Positions 19,163-26,969 of a stretch of 64,000 nucleotides of DNA are shown here, in pieces. The translations under genes were made by a program, and so were the position numbers. The stretch lies in contig NZ_BLIN01000005.1 of assembly GCF_009811555.1 (NCBI RefSeq), positions 3,605,501-3,669,500 of the forward strand. Direction: 5' to 3'. This DNA is from Streptomyces caniferus. GTDB taxonomy: Bacteria > Actinomycetota > Actinomycetes > Streptomycetales > Streptomycetaceae. Each line of letters starts with the position of its first letter. Position 1 is the first letter of the stretch. A model generated the notes under the pieces. That model had not been told where the DNA came from. It saw nothing but the letters and a program-made list of their open reading frames with translations, and searched no databases.

Positions 19163-19215
19163 CTTGTCCGCTGGACAAGGTCTTCGGGAACCGTTCGTCC
19201 CTCGTCCAGTGGACG
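19163..19215 (-). promoter_or_regulatory. Two related palindromes upstream of the zinc-ribbon gene
   Basis: CTTGTCCGCTGGACAAG (19163-19179) and CGTCCAGTGGACG (19203-19215) are both dyads built on TCCNNTGGAC with 40 bp between starts. They lie 13-65 bp upstream of the start codon, where a repressor would bind. Confidence 0.5.
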
Positions 19216-19384
19216 CCTTCGGCGCGCACAATGCAGCCCATCGCCGACGCTATTGGCCCAGATTTGGCCGACGGTAGGACAATCACCTCAACGCGCCGAC
19301 CTGCGCTTTACCTTTCCGGTCCGCCGTTTACCTTCTGATGAGTCGCTTTTCGCCCGGCGGCGCGCATCAATTCCCGACGGCGTT

Positions 19385-20266
19385 CTACGACGGGTCCTTC
19401 GCCGCGCTCTTCGAGGAGTCCTTCGCCGCGTTCTTCGCCGCGACCACCGCGTCGAAGACCTCCCGCTTCGGCAGCCCGGCGTCCGCGGCGACCGCGGCGA
19501 TGGCCTCCTTGCGGCGCTCCCCGGCCTCCTCGCGGACCTGCACCCGGCGCACCAGCTCGCCGGCGTCCAGATCCTGCGGCCCGCTCTCCGGGGCACCCTC
19601 GACGACGATGGTGATCTCGCCGCGCACCCCCTCGGCCGCCCAGGGCACGAGGTCGCCCAGCGGCCCCCGCTTGACCTCCTCGTACGTCTTGGTCAGCTCC
19701 CGGCACACCGCGGCGCGCCGGTCGGCACCGAAGATCTCGGCCATCGCGGCGAGGGTGTCGTCGAGGCGGTGCGGCGCCTCGAAGTAGACGAGGGTACGCC
19801 GCTCGTCGGCGACCTCGCGCAGCCGGGTGCGCCGCTCGCCGCCCTTGCGGGGCAGGAACCCCTCGAAGCAGAAGCGGTCCACCGGCAGACCGGAGACGGC
19901 GAGCGCGGTGAGCACCGCGCTGGGGCCCGGTACGGCGGTGACCTTGATGTCCCGCTCGACCGCCGCGGCGACCAGCCGGTAGCCGGGGTCGGAGACCGAG
20001 GGCATTCCCGCGTCCGTGACCAGCAGCACCCGGGCCCCGCCGGCCAGCGCATCGGCCAGCTCGGGCGTCCTGGCCGCCTCGTTGCCCTCGAAGTACGACA
20101 CGACCCGCCCGGTGGGCTGGACCTGAAGCGCCTGGGTCAGCCGGCGCAGCCGCCGGGTGTCCTCGGCGGCGATCACATCGGCGGCGGCCAGCTCGGCGGC
20201 GAGCCGCGGTGGCGCGTCCGCGATCTCCCCGATGGGCGTCCCTGCAAGTACCAGCGTTCCAGTCAC
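19385..20266 (-). CDS. rsmI: 16S rRNA (cytidine1402-2'-O)-methyltransferase
   Basis: A 293-residue tetrapyrrole-methylase-fold enzyme that methylates the ribose of C1402 in the decoding centre. GTG 20266 was chosen because GGGAGGA lies 7 bp upstream and the conserved start TLVLAGTPIGEIADAPPRL follows. Further motifs are DVIAAEDTRRLRRL, LVTDAGMPSVSDPG and AVPGPSAVLTAL. The C-terminus is extended by a Lys/Ala/Ser/Asp tail (AAKDSSKSAAKDPS). It is divergent from pmt, with about 97 bp between the starts, as in other Streptomyces. Confidence 0.95.
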   Translation of the reverse strand: MTGTLVLAGTPIGEIADAPPRLAAELAAADVIAAEDTRRLRRLTQALQVQPTGRVVSYFEGNEAARTPELADALAGGARVLLVTDAGMPSVSDPGYRLVAAAVERDIKVTAVPGPSAVLTALAVSGLPVDRFCFEGFLPRKGGERRTRLREVADERRTLVYFEAPHRLDDTLAAMAEIFGADRRAAVCRELTKTYEEVKRGPLGDLVPWAAEGVRGEITIVVEGAPESGPQDLDAGELVRRVQVREEAGERRKEAIAAVAADAGLPKREVFDAVVAAKNAAKDSSKSAAKDPS

Positions 20267-20363
20267 CTCCCCATCCTCCCAGGAGGCCACCGCGCCCCGA
20301 TCCGTCGGTATCGCACAGTGGCGCTCACCGCCGGTCCACAGGCGGCTTCCCTACGATGGGCCG

Positions 20364-22094
20364 GTGACGAGTGACACCACCGCGACCGACGCCGCCGCGC
20401 AGCACGCCCCGGAGCTGGGCGAGCGGCCCCCCGTGTGGCAGCGGCGGCTGCGCCGCTTCGGGTACCCCGTCCGCGCGCAGGCCGATGTCCGCGCGCGGCT
20501 GGTGCCCGCCTTCCCCGAGCCGAGCGGCCGCCTGTGGGCGGTCTTCGGCGCGGGCCCGGACGCCGCGGCCCGGCTGGCGCGCTGGTCGGGCTGGGCCGGT
20601 CCGCTGCTGGTGACGCTGTTCGCCGGGGTGCTGCGGTTCTGGAACCTCGGCAGCCCGCGGAAGGTGATATTCGACGAGACGTACTACCCCAAGGACGCCT
20701 GGTCGCTGCTGCAGTACGGCTACGAGGGCACCTGGGCCAAGAACGCCAATGACGCGCTGGTCGGGCATCCGCCGCAGCTCCTGCTGACGCCCGAGCACTC
20801 GTATGTCGTGCACCCGCCGATGGGCAAGTGGCTGATCGCACTCGGCGAGTGGGCGTTCGGGATGGACCCCTTCGGCTGGCGGTTCATGGTGGCGCTGCTC
20901 GGCACGCTGTCGGTGCTGCTGATCTGCCGGATCGGCCGCCGGCTGATGCGGTCGACGGCGCTGGGGTGTCTGGCGGGCGCCCTGCTGGCGGTGGACGGTC
21001 TGCACTTCGTGATGAGCCGGACCGCGCTGCTCGATCTGCTCGTGATGTTCTGGGTGGTGGCGGCGTTCGGCTGCCTGCTGGTGGACCGGGACCGTACCCG
21101 GGCCCGGCTGGCGGCGGCGCTGCCGCTCGACTCCGCGGGCGTGGCGCATCCGGACGACGGGGTCGGCGACCGGCTGCGGCTGGGATGGCGGCCGTGGCGG
21201 ATCGCGGCCGGGCTGTGCCTGGGCCTGTCCGCCGCGACGAAGTGGAACGGCCTCTATTACCTCGCGGCGTTCGCCCTGATGGCGGTGCTGTGGGACGTCG
21301 CGGCGCGCCGTACGGCGGGCGCCCGGCGCCCGTTCCGCTCGACGCTGCGCCGGGACGTCCTGCCCGCCTTCGGGTCCACCGTCGTCCTCGCCCTCGCCAC
21401 CTACCTCGCGTCGTGGTCGGGCTGGATCGCCACCAAGGGCGGCTACTACCGCGACTGGGCGACCACGCCGGACGGCCGGGCGGGCAGCTGGACCTGGCTG
21501 CCGGACTGGCTGCGCAGCCTGTGGCACTACCAGACCGAGGTCTACTCCTTCCACACCGGACTGACCACCCCGCACACCTATCAGTCCAACCCGTGGAGCT
21601 GGCTGGTCCTGGGCCGCCCGGTCTCGTACTTCTACGAGGACCCCAAGGCCGGCCAGGACGGCTGCACGGCGGCCGAGGGCTGCGCCCGCGAGGTGCTGGC
21701 GCTGGGCACCCCGCTGTTGTGGTGGGCGGCCTGCTTCGCGCTCCTCTACGTCCTCTACCGCTGGCTGTTCAAGCGGGACTGGCGGGCCGGGGCGATCGCC
21801 TGCGGGGTCGCGGCCGGTTATCTGCCGTGGTTCCTCTATCAGGAGCGGACCATCTTCCTCTTCTACGCGGTGGTGTTCGTCCCGTTCCTGTGTCTGGCGC
21901 TGGCGATGATGATCGGCGCGATCACCGGCCCGCCGGGCTCGACCGAGCGCCGCCGCACGATCGGCGCGGTCGGCGCCGGTGTCCTGGTTCTGCTGATCGT
22001 GTGGAATTTCATCTACTTCTACCCCCTCTACACGGGTATGCCGATTCCCAAGTCGGCCTGGCATCACCGGATGTGGTTCGACACCTGGGTGTAG
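20364..22094 (+). CDS. pmt: Dolichyl/polyprenyl-phosphate-mannose:protein O-mannosyltransferase
   Basis: A 576-residue integral membrane GT39 enzyme that transfers mannose from a polyprenyl carrier to Ser/Thr of exported proteins on the outer face of the membrane. The family's Asp-Glu pair lies in the first outer loop (KVIFDETYYPKDAW, near residue 103) and is followed by many membrane segments. Also typical are FGWRFMVALLGTLSVLL, SAATKWNGLYYLAAFALM and PWFLYQERTIFLFY. GTG 20364 was chosen. The orthologue SCO3154 of S. coelicolor is needed for glycoprotein formation and for phage phiC31 infection (established for that gene). Confidence 0.95.
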   Translation: MTSDTTATDAAAQHAPELGERPPVWQRRLRRFGYPVRAQADVRARLVPAFPEPSGRLWAVFGAGPDAAARLARWSGWAGPLLVTLFAGVLRFWNLGSPRKVIFDETYYPKDAWSLLQYGYEGTWAKNANDALVGHPPQLLLTPEHSYVVHPPMGKWLIALGEWAFGMDPFGWRFMVALLGTLSVLLICRIGRRLMRSTALGCLAGALLAVDGLHFVMSRTALLDLLVMFWVVAAFGCLLVDRDRTRARLAAALPLDSAGVAHPDDGVGDRLRLGWRPWRIAAGLCLGLSAATKWNGLYYLAAFALMAVLWDVAARRTAGARRPFRSTLRRDVLPAFGSTVVLALATYLASWSGWIATKGGYYRDWATTPDGRAGSWTWLPDWLRSLWHYQTEVYSFHTGLTTPHTYQSNPWSWLVLGRPVSYFYEDPKAGQDGCTAAEGCAREVLALGTPLLWWAACFALLYVLYRWLFKRDWRAGAIACGVAAGYLPWFLYQERTIFLFYAVVFVPFLCLALAMMIGAITGPPGSTERRRTIGAVGAGVLVLLIVWNFIYFYPLYTGMPIPKSAWHHRMWFDTWV

Positions 22095-22272
22095 CGGTCC
22101 GGCCGACGGGAGGCGTTCCGGCAGTAGTTCGACAAGTCTGTAACAGGTGCACAACAGCGCGTCACCGGACCGTGCCCTGATCGAGACTCAAGGCCTCCCC
22201 GTGTCCCTTAGAGTGCGAGGCACGTTCTTGTGTACGTATTCAAGGACGAGGCTCTTGGAGGGAATCGGTGGT

Positions 22273-23925
22273 ATGCGCCGCGAGGTGAAGTACGGGCTGA
22301 TCGGCGGATCGGCGGCCCTGGTGGCGGGAGTCGTGGGCGGCTTCACGCTGTTCGGCGGCTCGGACGAGTCCCCGCAGGAGGTCAGGTCGGCGGACGCCAA
22401 GTCGGGCGACCACAAGCCCAAGGTGGCGACCGGCCCCCTGTCGGCCAAGGAAGTCCGGACGACGACACAGGACTTCCTGACCGCCTGGCAGTCCGGCGAC
22501 ACGGACAAGGCGGCCGAGCTGACCGACGACCCGGAGACCTGCAAGCGCGCACTGGGTTCCTTCAGCAAGCAGGCACGGTTCTCGAAGGTGGCCCTGGAGC
22601 CGGGCACGCCCTCGGGCGACAAGGTGCCGTACACCGTGGCCGCGCAGATCGACTACAAGGGCGCCAAGGCGGCCTACTCGTACCGCACCACCACGACCGT
22701 GGAGCGCGACAAGACCACCGGCAAGCCGCGGATCGCCTGGCAGCCGACGATGCTGCACCCGGGGCTCGCCAAGGGCGACCAACTGCGGACGGGCGAGGCC
22801 GAGGCGCCGCCGATCAAGGCCGTGGACCGCAACGGCGCCGAGCTGACGCCCGAGGCGCATCCGGCGCTGGCCGGGGTGCTGGACAGCCTGCGCGACAAGT
22901 ACGGCGACAAGACCGACGGCAAGCCCGGGGTGGAGCTGTTCATCCACCGCGCCAAGAGCGCCAAGCCCGCCGACCAGTTGCCCGACAAGACGCTGAAGGT
23001 GCTCTCCAAGGGAACGCCGGGCACCCTCAAGACCACCCTGGACGCCAAGATGCAGTCGGCGGCCGAACGGGCGGTCAAGGGCAAGAAGTCCGCCTCCGCG
23101 GCCGCGGTCAAGCCCAGCACCGGCGAGATCCTGGCGCTCGCCAACTCCCCGGAAAAGGGCTTCAACATGGCCACCCAGGGGTCGCTCGCCCCCGGCTCGA
23201 CCATGAAGATCGTGACCTCGGCGATGCTGATGGACAAGGGCATGACCTCGCCGGGCAAGTCGCATCCGTGCCCCAAGTACGTGACCGTCGGCGGCTGGAA
23301 GTTCCAGAACCTCGACAAGTCCGAGATCAAGAACGGCACCTTCGCGCAGAGCTTCGCCGCGTCCTGCAACAACGCCTTCATCTCGCAGGCCAAGGACCTC
23401 AGCGACGACGACCTGACCAAGGAGGCCCGGGACGTCTTCGGCATCGGCCTCAACTGGCAGACCGGCATCCCCACCTTCGACGGCGCGGTGCCCGTCCAGC
23501 ACGACGCGCAGATGGCGGCCTCGCTGATCGGCCAGGGCGGGGTGCGGATGAACCCGCTCAACGTCGCCTCGCTCTCCGCGACGGTCCGGGCCGGCTCCTT
23601 CCACCAGCCGTACATCGTCTCGCCGTCGCTGGACCACCGGACGCTCGCCAAGGCCGCCCGCACGATGAAGCCGTCCACTCTCAGCGGCCTCAAGTCGCTG
23701 ATGAAGCTGACGGCGACCTCCGGTACGGCCGCCGAGGCGATGGCCGGGGTCAGCGGTGACATCGGCGCCAAGACCGGCTCCGCCGAGGTCGACAACCAGA
23801 AGAAGCCCAACGCCTGGTTCTCCGCCTACCGCGACGACGTCGCCGCGGCGGCCGTCGTCCCGGCGAGCGGCCACGGCGGCTCCAACGCGGGCCCGGTGGT
23901 CCGCGCCATCCTCACCGCCGGCTGA
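22273..23925 (+). CDS. Penicillin-binding protein with MecA-type N-terminal domain
   Basis: A 550-residue membrane-anchored transpeptidase, starting MRREVKYGLIGG. One N-terminal membrane segment is followed by an NTF2-like MecA_N domain (about residues 50-160: TTQDFLTAWQSGDTDKAAEL) and then the transpeptidase domain. The catalytic motifs are APGSTMKI (Ser309, Lys312), AASCNNAF (364-366) and GAKTGSAEVD (Lys500). The pattern is that of the class B PBPs of the PbpA/FtsI-related group found in sporulating actinobacteria, here without an extended dimerisation domain. It should cross-link peptidoglycan outside the membrane. It follows pmt with a 178-bp gap that likely holds its own promoter. Confidence 0.93.
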   Translation: MRREVKYGLIGGSAALVAGVVGGFTLFGGSDESPQEVRSADAKSGDHKPKVATGPLSAKEVRTTTQDFLTAWQSGDTDKAAELTDDPETCKRALGSFSKQARFSKVALEPGTPSGDKVPYTVAAQIDYKGAKAAYSYRTTTTVERDKTTGKPRIAWQPTMLHPGLAKGDQLRTGEAEAPPIKAVDRNGAELTPEAHPALAGVLDSLRDKYGDKTDGKPGVELFIHRAKSAKPADQLPDKTLKVLSKGTPGTLKTTLDAKMQSAAERAVKGKKSASAAAVKPSTGEILALANSPEKGFNMATQGSLAPGSTMKIVTSAMLMDKGMTSPGKSHPCPKYVTVGGWKFQNLDKSEIKNGTFAQSFAASCNNAFISQAKDLSDDDLTKEARDVFGIGLNWQTGIPTFDGAVPVQHDAQMAASLIGQGGVRMNPLNVASLSATVRAGSFHQPYIVSPSLDHRTLAKAARTMKPSTLSGLKSLMKLTATSGTAAEAMAGVSGDIGAKTGSAEVDNQKKPNAWFSAYRDDVAAAAVVPASGHGGSNAGPVVRAILTAG

Positions 23926-24013
23926 CAGTGCGGGGCACCCGTCGGGGTGCCTCTCGTCTCATCGGCCGGATTCCGTTCGCATGGCCCGTACAGCTTTCGC
24001 TAGCGTGCGGGCC

Positions 24014-24529
24014 ATGAGCGATTCCCGGTCCGGCACCACCCCGGAAACCACGCACTCCACGGCTCACCCCCGCTTCGCCGAAGCGCTCACCGAACTGGGC
24101 CTGACCGTCGAGGTCCGCAGCTTTCCCGAGGGCACCCGCACCGCCGCCGAGGCGGCCGCGGCCGTCGGCTGCGACCTCGCCCAGATCGTCAAGTCGCTGA
24201 TCTTCACGGCGGACCGGGAGCCGGTCCTGGTGCTGGTGGACGGCGCCGCACGGGTGGACGTGGAACGGGTACGCGCGGAGCTCGGCGCCACCACGGTCGG
24301 GCGCGCCGACGCCGCCCTCGTCCGCGAGACCACCGGCTACGCCATCGGCGGCGTACCGCCCTTCGGCCACCGCACCCGCACCCGCGTGCTGGCCGACCGC
24401 GGACTGCTCGCGCACGACGCCGTCTGGGCCGCCGCCGGCACCCCGCACGCCGTCTTCCGGCTCGCCCCCGCGTCCCTGATCGAGCACGCCCGGGGCCGCG
24501 TCGTGGACGTACGCGAGCGCACCGCGTGA
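24014..24529 (+). CDS. YbaK/EbsC-type aminoacyl-tRNA deacylase
   Basis: A 171-residue protein of the YbaK/ProX fold that clears misacylated tRNA, probably Cys- or Ala-tRNA(Pro). Conserved elements are AQIVKSLIFTADREPVLVLV (with the essential Lys), GYAIGGVPPFGH and the acidic end. ATG 24014 was taken after GTGCGGGCC. Its TGA overlaps the GTG of the EamA gene (GTGA), so the two are translationally coupled although their functions are not obviously linked. Confidence 0.9.
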   Translation: MSDSRSGTTPETTHSTAHPRFAEALTELGLTVEVRSFPEGTRTAAEAAAAVGCDLAQIVKSLIFTADREPVLVLVDGAARVDVERVRAELGATTVGRADAALVRETTGYAIGGVPPFGHRTRTRVLADRGLLAHDAVWAAAGTPHAVFRLAPASLIEHARGRVVDVRERTA

Positions 24530-25377
24530 CCCCGCTCGTCGTCGCGGCCGTCCTGATAGCCGCCATCACCCACGCCAGCTGGAACGCCATCGCCCACGGC
24601 ATCCGCGACCAGCTCCTGGCCTTCACCCTGGTCGGCGGCGGCGGTGCGGTCTGCGGCCTCGCGATGGCCGCCGCCACCCCGCTGCCCGCCGCCGGCGCCT
24701 GGCCCTTCCTCCTGGCCTCCGCCGTGCTGCACATCGTCTACCAGGCCCTGCTCATGCAGTCGTTCCGCCTGGGCGAGTTCGGCCAGATGTACCCCATCGC
24801 CCGCGGTACCGCGCCGCTGGTCGTCACGGTCCTGGCCGCCGTCTTCGTCCACGAGGTCCCCAACGGCTGGGCACTGGCCGGCGTCGCCCTGGCCTCCGCC
24901 GGGCTGGTGGGCGTCGCCCTCTGGGGCATCCGCGGTTCGGGCACCAAGCCGCACTGGCCGGCCCTCGTCGCGGCCCTCGCCACCGGCCTGGCCATCGCCT
25001 CCTACACCACCGTCGACGGCCTCGGCGTCCGCGCCTCCGGCACCCCCCTCGGCTATATCGCCTGGCTGATGATCCTCGAAGGCATCGTCATCCCCGCCTA
25101 CGCGCTCGCCACCCGCCGCCGCCGGCTCCTCACCGAGCTGCGCCCCATCGCCCTGCGCGGTCTGGCCGGCGGTGTGCTCTCCGTCTTCGCCTACGGCCTG
25201 GTCCTGTGGGCACAGACCCGCGCCCCCCTCGCCCCCATCGCCGCCCTGCGCGAGTCGTCCATCATCGTCGGCGCCGCCATCGGCGCCGTCTTCTTCAAGG
25301 AGCGCTTCGGCGCCCCCCGGATCGCCGCGGCCGGCCTGATGGTCATCGGCATCGGCCTGATGCTCCACACCGGCTGA
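24526..25377 (+). CDS. EamA/DMT-family transporter
   Basis: A 283-residue membrane protein with about ten membrane segments arranged as two EamA repeats, starting VTPLVVAAVLIAAITHASWN. The repeats are near residues 5-130 and 150-282 (RESSIIVGAAIGAVFFKERFG is the classic end of the second). Members export or import amino acids and other metabolites; the substrate is unknown. GTG start overlaps the deacylase stop. Confidence 0.9.
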   Translation: MTPLVVAAVLIAAITHASWNAIAHGIRDQLLAFTLVGGGGAVCGLAMAAATPLPAAGAWPFLLASAVLHIVYQALLMQSFRLGEFGQMYPIARGTAPLVVTVLAAVFVHEVPNGWALAGVALASAGLVGVALWGIRGSGTKPHWPALVAALATGLAIASYTTVDGLGVRASGTPLGYIAWLMILEGIVIPAYALATRRRRLLTELRPIALRGLAGGVLSVFAYGLVLWAQTRAPLAPIAALRESSIIVGAAIGAVFFKERFGAPRIAAAGLMVIGIGLMLHTG

Positions 25378-25385
25378 CCCGCCCC

Positions 25386-26168
25386 TCACTCCTCCCGCAA
25401 CGCCCTGACCAGCTCCCCGTTGGCGACCAGCACCCCACCGTCCACCGGCAGGGTGACCCCGGTCACCCACGCGGCATCCGACGACGCCAGAAAGGCCACC
25501 GCCGCGGCGACGTCCTCCGGCCGCCCGACCCGCCCCAGCGGGTAGACCGCCGCCGCCCGCCGCAGCCCTTCCTCGTGCCCGGCCCAGTTGGGGGTGTCGA
25601 CGGTCCCCGGCGCGACGAGGTTGACCCGTACGCCGCGCGGGGCGGCCCGGCCGGAGAGCGTACGGGTCAGGCTCGCCAGGCCCGCCTTGGCCGCGCTGTA
25701 CGCGTGATTGCCGAAATCCTGGATGCCGTTGACGGACCCGATGTTGACGATCGCGCCGCGCCCGCCGGCCGCCGCCAGATGCGGCAGCGCGGCCCGCGCG
25801 CACCGGAAGGCGCCGCCGAGCGTGATGTCGAGATCCGCCGCCCAGTCCTCGTCCGGCTCGTCCTCGAACAACGGAGTGTCCGGATGGCACCGGCAGGCGT
25901 TGTTGACCAGCACGTCCAGCCCGCCGAACCGCGCGACCGCGCGGGCCACCGCCGCCTCCACGGCCGTCCGGCTCCCCACGTCGCACGCCATCGCTTCGGC
26001 CGACCCGTCGGCCTCGCGGATCCCCTCCGCGACCCGCTCGGCCCGCTCCCCGTCGAGATCCGTGACCAGCACCCGGGCCCCCTCCGCGGCCAGCCGCCGC
26101 CCGGTCGCCTCTCCGATGCCCCGCCCCGCGCCGGTGATCAGCACGCTGTATCCGTCGAACCGTCGCAC
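25386..26168 (-). CDS. Short-chain dehydrogenase/reductase
   Basis: A 260-residue classical SDR. The Rossmann motif TGAGRGIG is at residue 11, NNA near residue 90, and the active site has NIGSVNG and YSAAK (Tyr/Lys). PVDGG near the end is usual for 3-oxoacyl-reductase-like SDRs. An NAD(P)-dependent alcohol or ketone reaction is expected; the substrate is unknown. It converges with the EamA gene (8 bp between stops). Its start faces the palindromic island at 26.2-26.97 kb, so any promoter lies in or before that island. Confidence 0.9.
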   Translation of the reverse strand: MRRFDGYSVLITGAGRGIGEATGRRLAAEGARVLVTDLDGERAERVAEGIREADGSAEAMACDVGSRTAVEAAVARAVARFGGLDVLVNNACRCHPDTPLFEDEPDEDWAADLDITLGGAFRCARAALPHLAAAGGRGAIVNIGSVNGIQDFGNHAYSAAKAGLASLTRTLSGRAAPRGVRVNLVAPGTVDTPNWAGHEEGLRRAAAVYPLGRVGRPEDVAAAVAFLASSDAAWVTGVTLPVDGGVLVANGELVRALREE

Positions 26169-26229
26169 GACCTTTTCACCCCATGTTGTCGGTGTGCCAT
26201 GCAGTTTGCCGTGCCTCCCACGTTTTCGT

Positions 26230-26490
26230 CTGCGGCGCCGCTTTGCGTTTCGCCTCCGGCGGGGGTGGTGGTTGGGCGGGGCCGCCGTTTCACGTCTCGC
26301 CGTCCGGCGGGGTGGGCGGTGGTTGGGCGGGGGCCACCGTTTTGCCTCTCGCCGTCCGGCGGGGTGGGCGGTGGTTGGGCGGGGCCGCCGTTTCGCCTCT
26401 CGCCGTCCGGCGGGGTGGGTGGTGGTTGGGCGGGGCCGCCGTTTCGCCTCTCGCCGTCCGGCGGGGTGGGGTTTGGGCGGGGGCCGCGTT
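26230..26490. repeat. G-rich tandem repeat, 51-bp unit, about five copies
   Basis: A unit beginning CCGCCGTTTCGCCTCTCGCC and ending GTGGTTGGGCGGGG is repeated with small changes. The first and last copies are degenerate. Runs of three or four G separated by T, TT or C make the plus strand a good candidate for G-quadruplex folding. Confidence 0.85.
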
Positions 26491-26522
26491 TGCTTTGTGG
26501 TGGGTGCCGGTGGTGGTCCTCC

Positions 26523-26571
26523 GGGGGTGGGTGTTCGGACTGCTTCGCTTTACGTCCGAACACCCACCCCC
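26523..26571. repeat. Hairpin A of the palindromic island
   Basis: Perfect 18-bp arms GGGGGTGGGTGTTCGGAC (26523-26540) and GTCCGAACACCCACCCCC (26554-26571) with the loop TGCTTCGCTTTAC. Confidence 0.9.
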
Positions 26572-26634
26572 TCCGGCCCACCACCTCCCGCCCGGGACCG
26601 CGACCCCCGCCCGGTGGGGGGAAGGGTTCAAAAA

Positions 26635-26674
26635 CCAGAAGCTCGGCCGCGCCGTGGCATGGCCGAGCTTCTGG
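26635..26674. terminator. Central hairpin B, bidirectional terminator-like
   Basis: Perfect 14-bp arms CCAGAAGCTCGGCC (26635-26648) and GGCCGAGCTTCTGG (26661-26674) around 12 nt. It is flanked by CAAAAA on the left and TCTTTGGTTTTTC on the right, so a U-tract follows the stem in both directions. For the leftward serine-hydrolase gene (stop at 26970) it could act as terminator. Confidence 0.75.
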
Positions 26675-26742
26675 TCTTTGGTTTTTCTCCTGCTCCCCCA
26701 CAGGGGTGGGGCCCACAACTCACGGGAGGGGGCGGGGGCGGA

Positions 26743-26789
26743 GGGGTGGGTGTGTGGACGTAAAGCGAAGCAGTCCACACACCCACCCC
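26743..26789. repeat. Hairpin C of the palindromic island
   Basis: Perfect 17-bp arms GGGGTGGGTGTGTGGAC (26743-26759) and GTCCACACACCCACCCC (26773-26789). Its loop GTAAAGCGAAGCA is the exact reverse complement of the loop of hairpin A, while the arms differ from those of A at compensating positions. Confidence 0.9.
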
Positions 26790-26969
26790 GGAGCCCCCGC
26801 CACCGCAACCCACACACAGCGGGGGCCCCACCCCAAACACCACCCCACCGCCGAAGGCGCAACCACACCCAGCCGGGGCCTCACCCCAGACAACCAACCC
26901 CGCCCCCGCCGAAGGCGGGAAAGAACAACAGAAAGAAAAACGGCGGGACACCCGGCAACGTGGGAAGCC

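Larger units (their letters stand above)
26270..26930. repeat. Large imperfect palindrome filling the 801-bp intergenic gap
   Basis: The gap 26169-26969 has no credible gene. Its left half (G/T-rich on the plus strand) and right half (C/A-rich) are imperfect reverse complements around a centre near 26655. The outward order on each side is: central stem with CCAGAAGCTCGGCC, a hairpin with the loop TGCTTCGCTTTAC (reverse complement on the other side), then a TTGGG(C/T)GGGG-type G-rich block with CGCC(T/C)(C/T)CGGCGG elements. The whole looks like two copies of one element in inverted orientation. Long ORFs across it on both strands come from low complexity. Confidence 0.8.

Noticed and set aside
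20325..22154. Minus-strand 609-codon frame opposite pmt
   Set aside because: Gln/Arg/His-rich antisense shadow; pmt on the plus strand has the full family motifs.
22240..23874. Minus-strand 544-codon frame opposite the penicillin-binding protein
   Set aside because: Gly/Arg/Val-rich shadow without motifs; the plus strand carries SxxK, SxN and KTG motifs.
26230..26490. CRISPR-like reading of the 51-bp tandem repeats
   Set aside because: Units follow each other directly without spacers.
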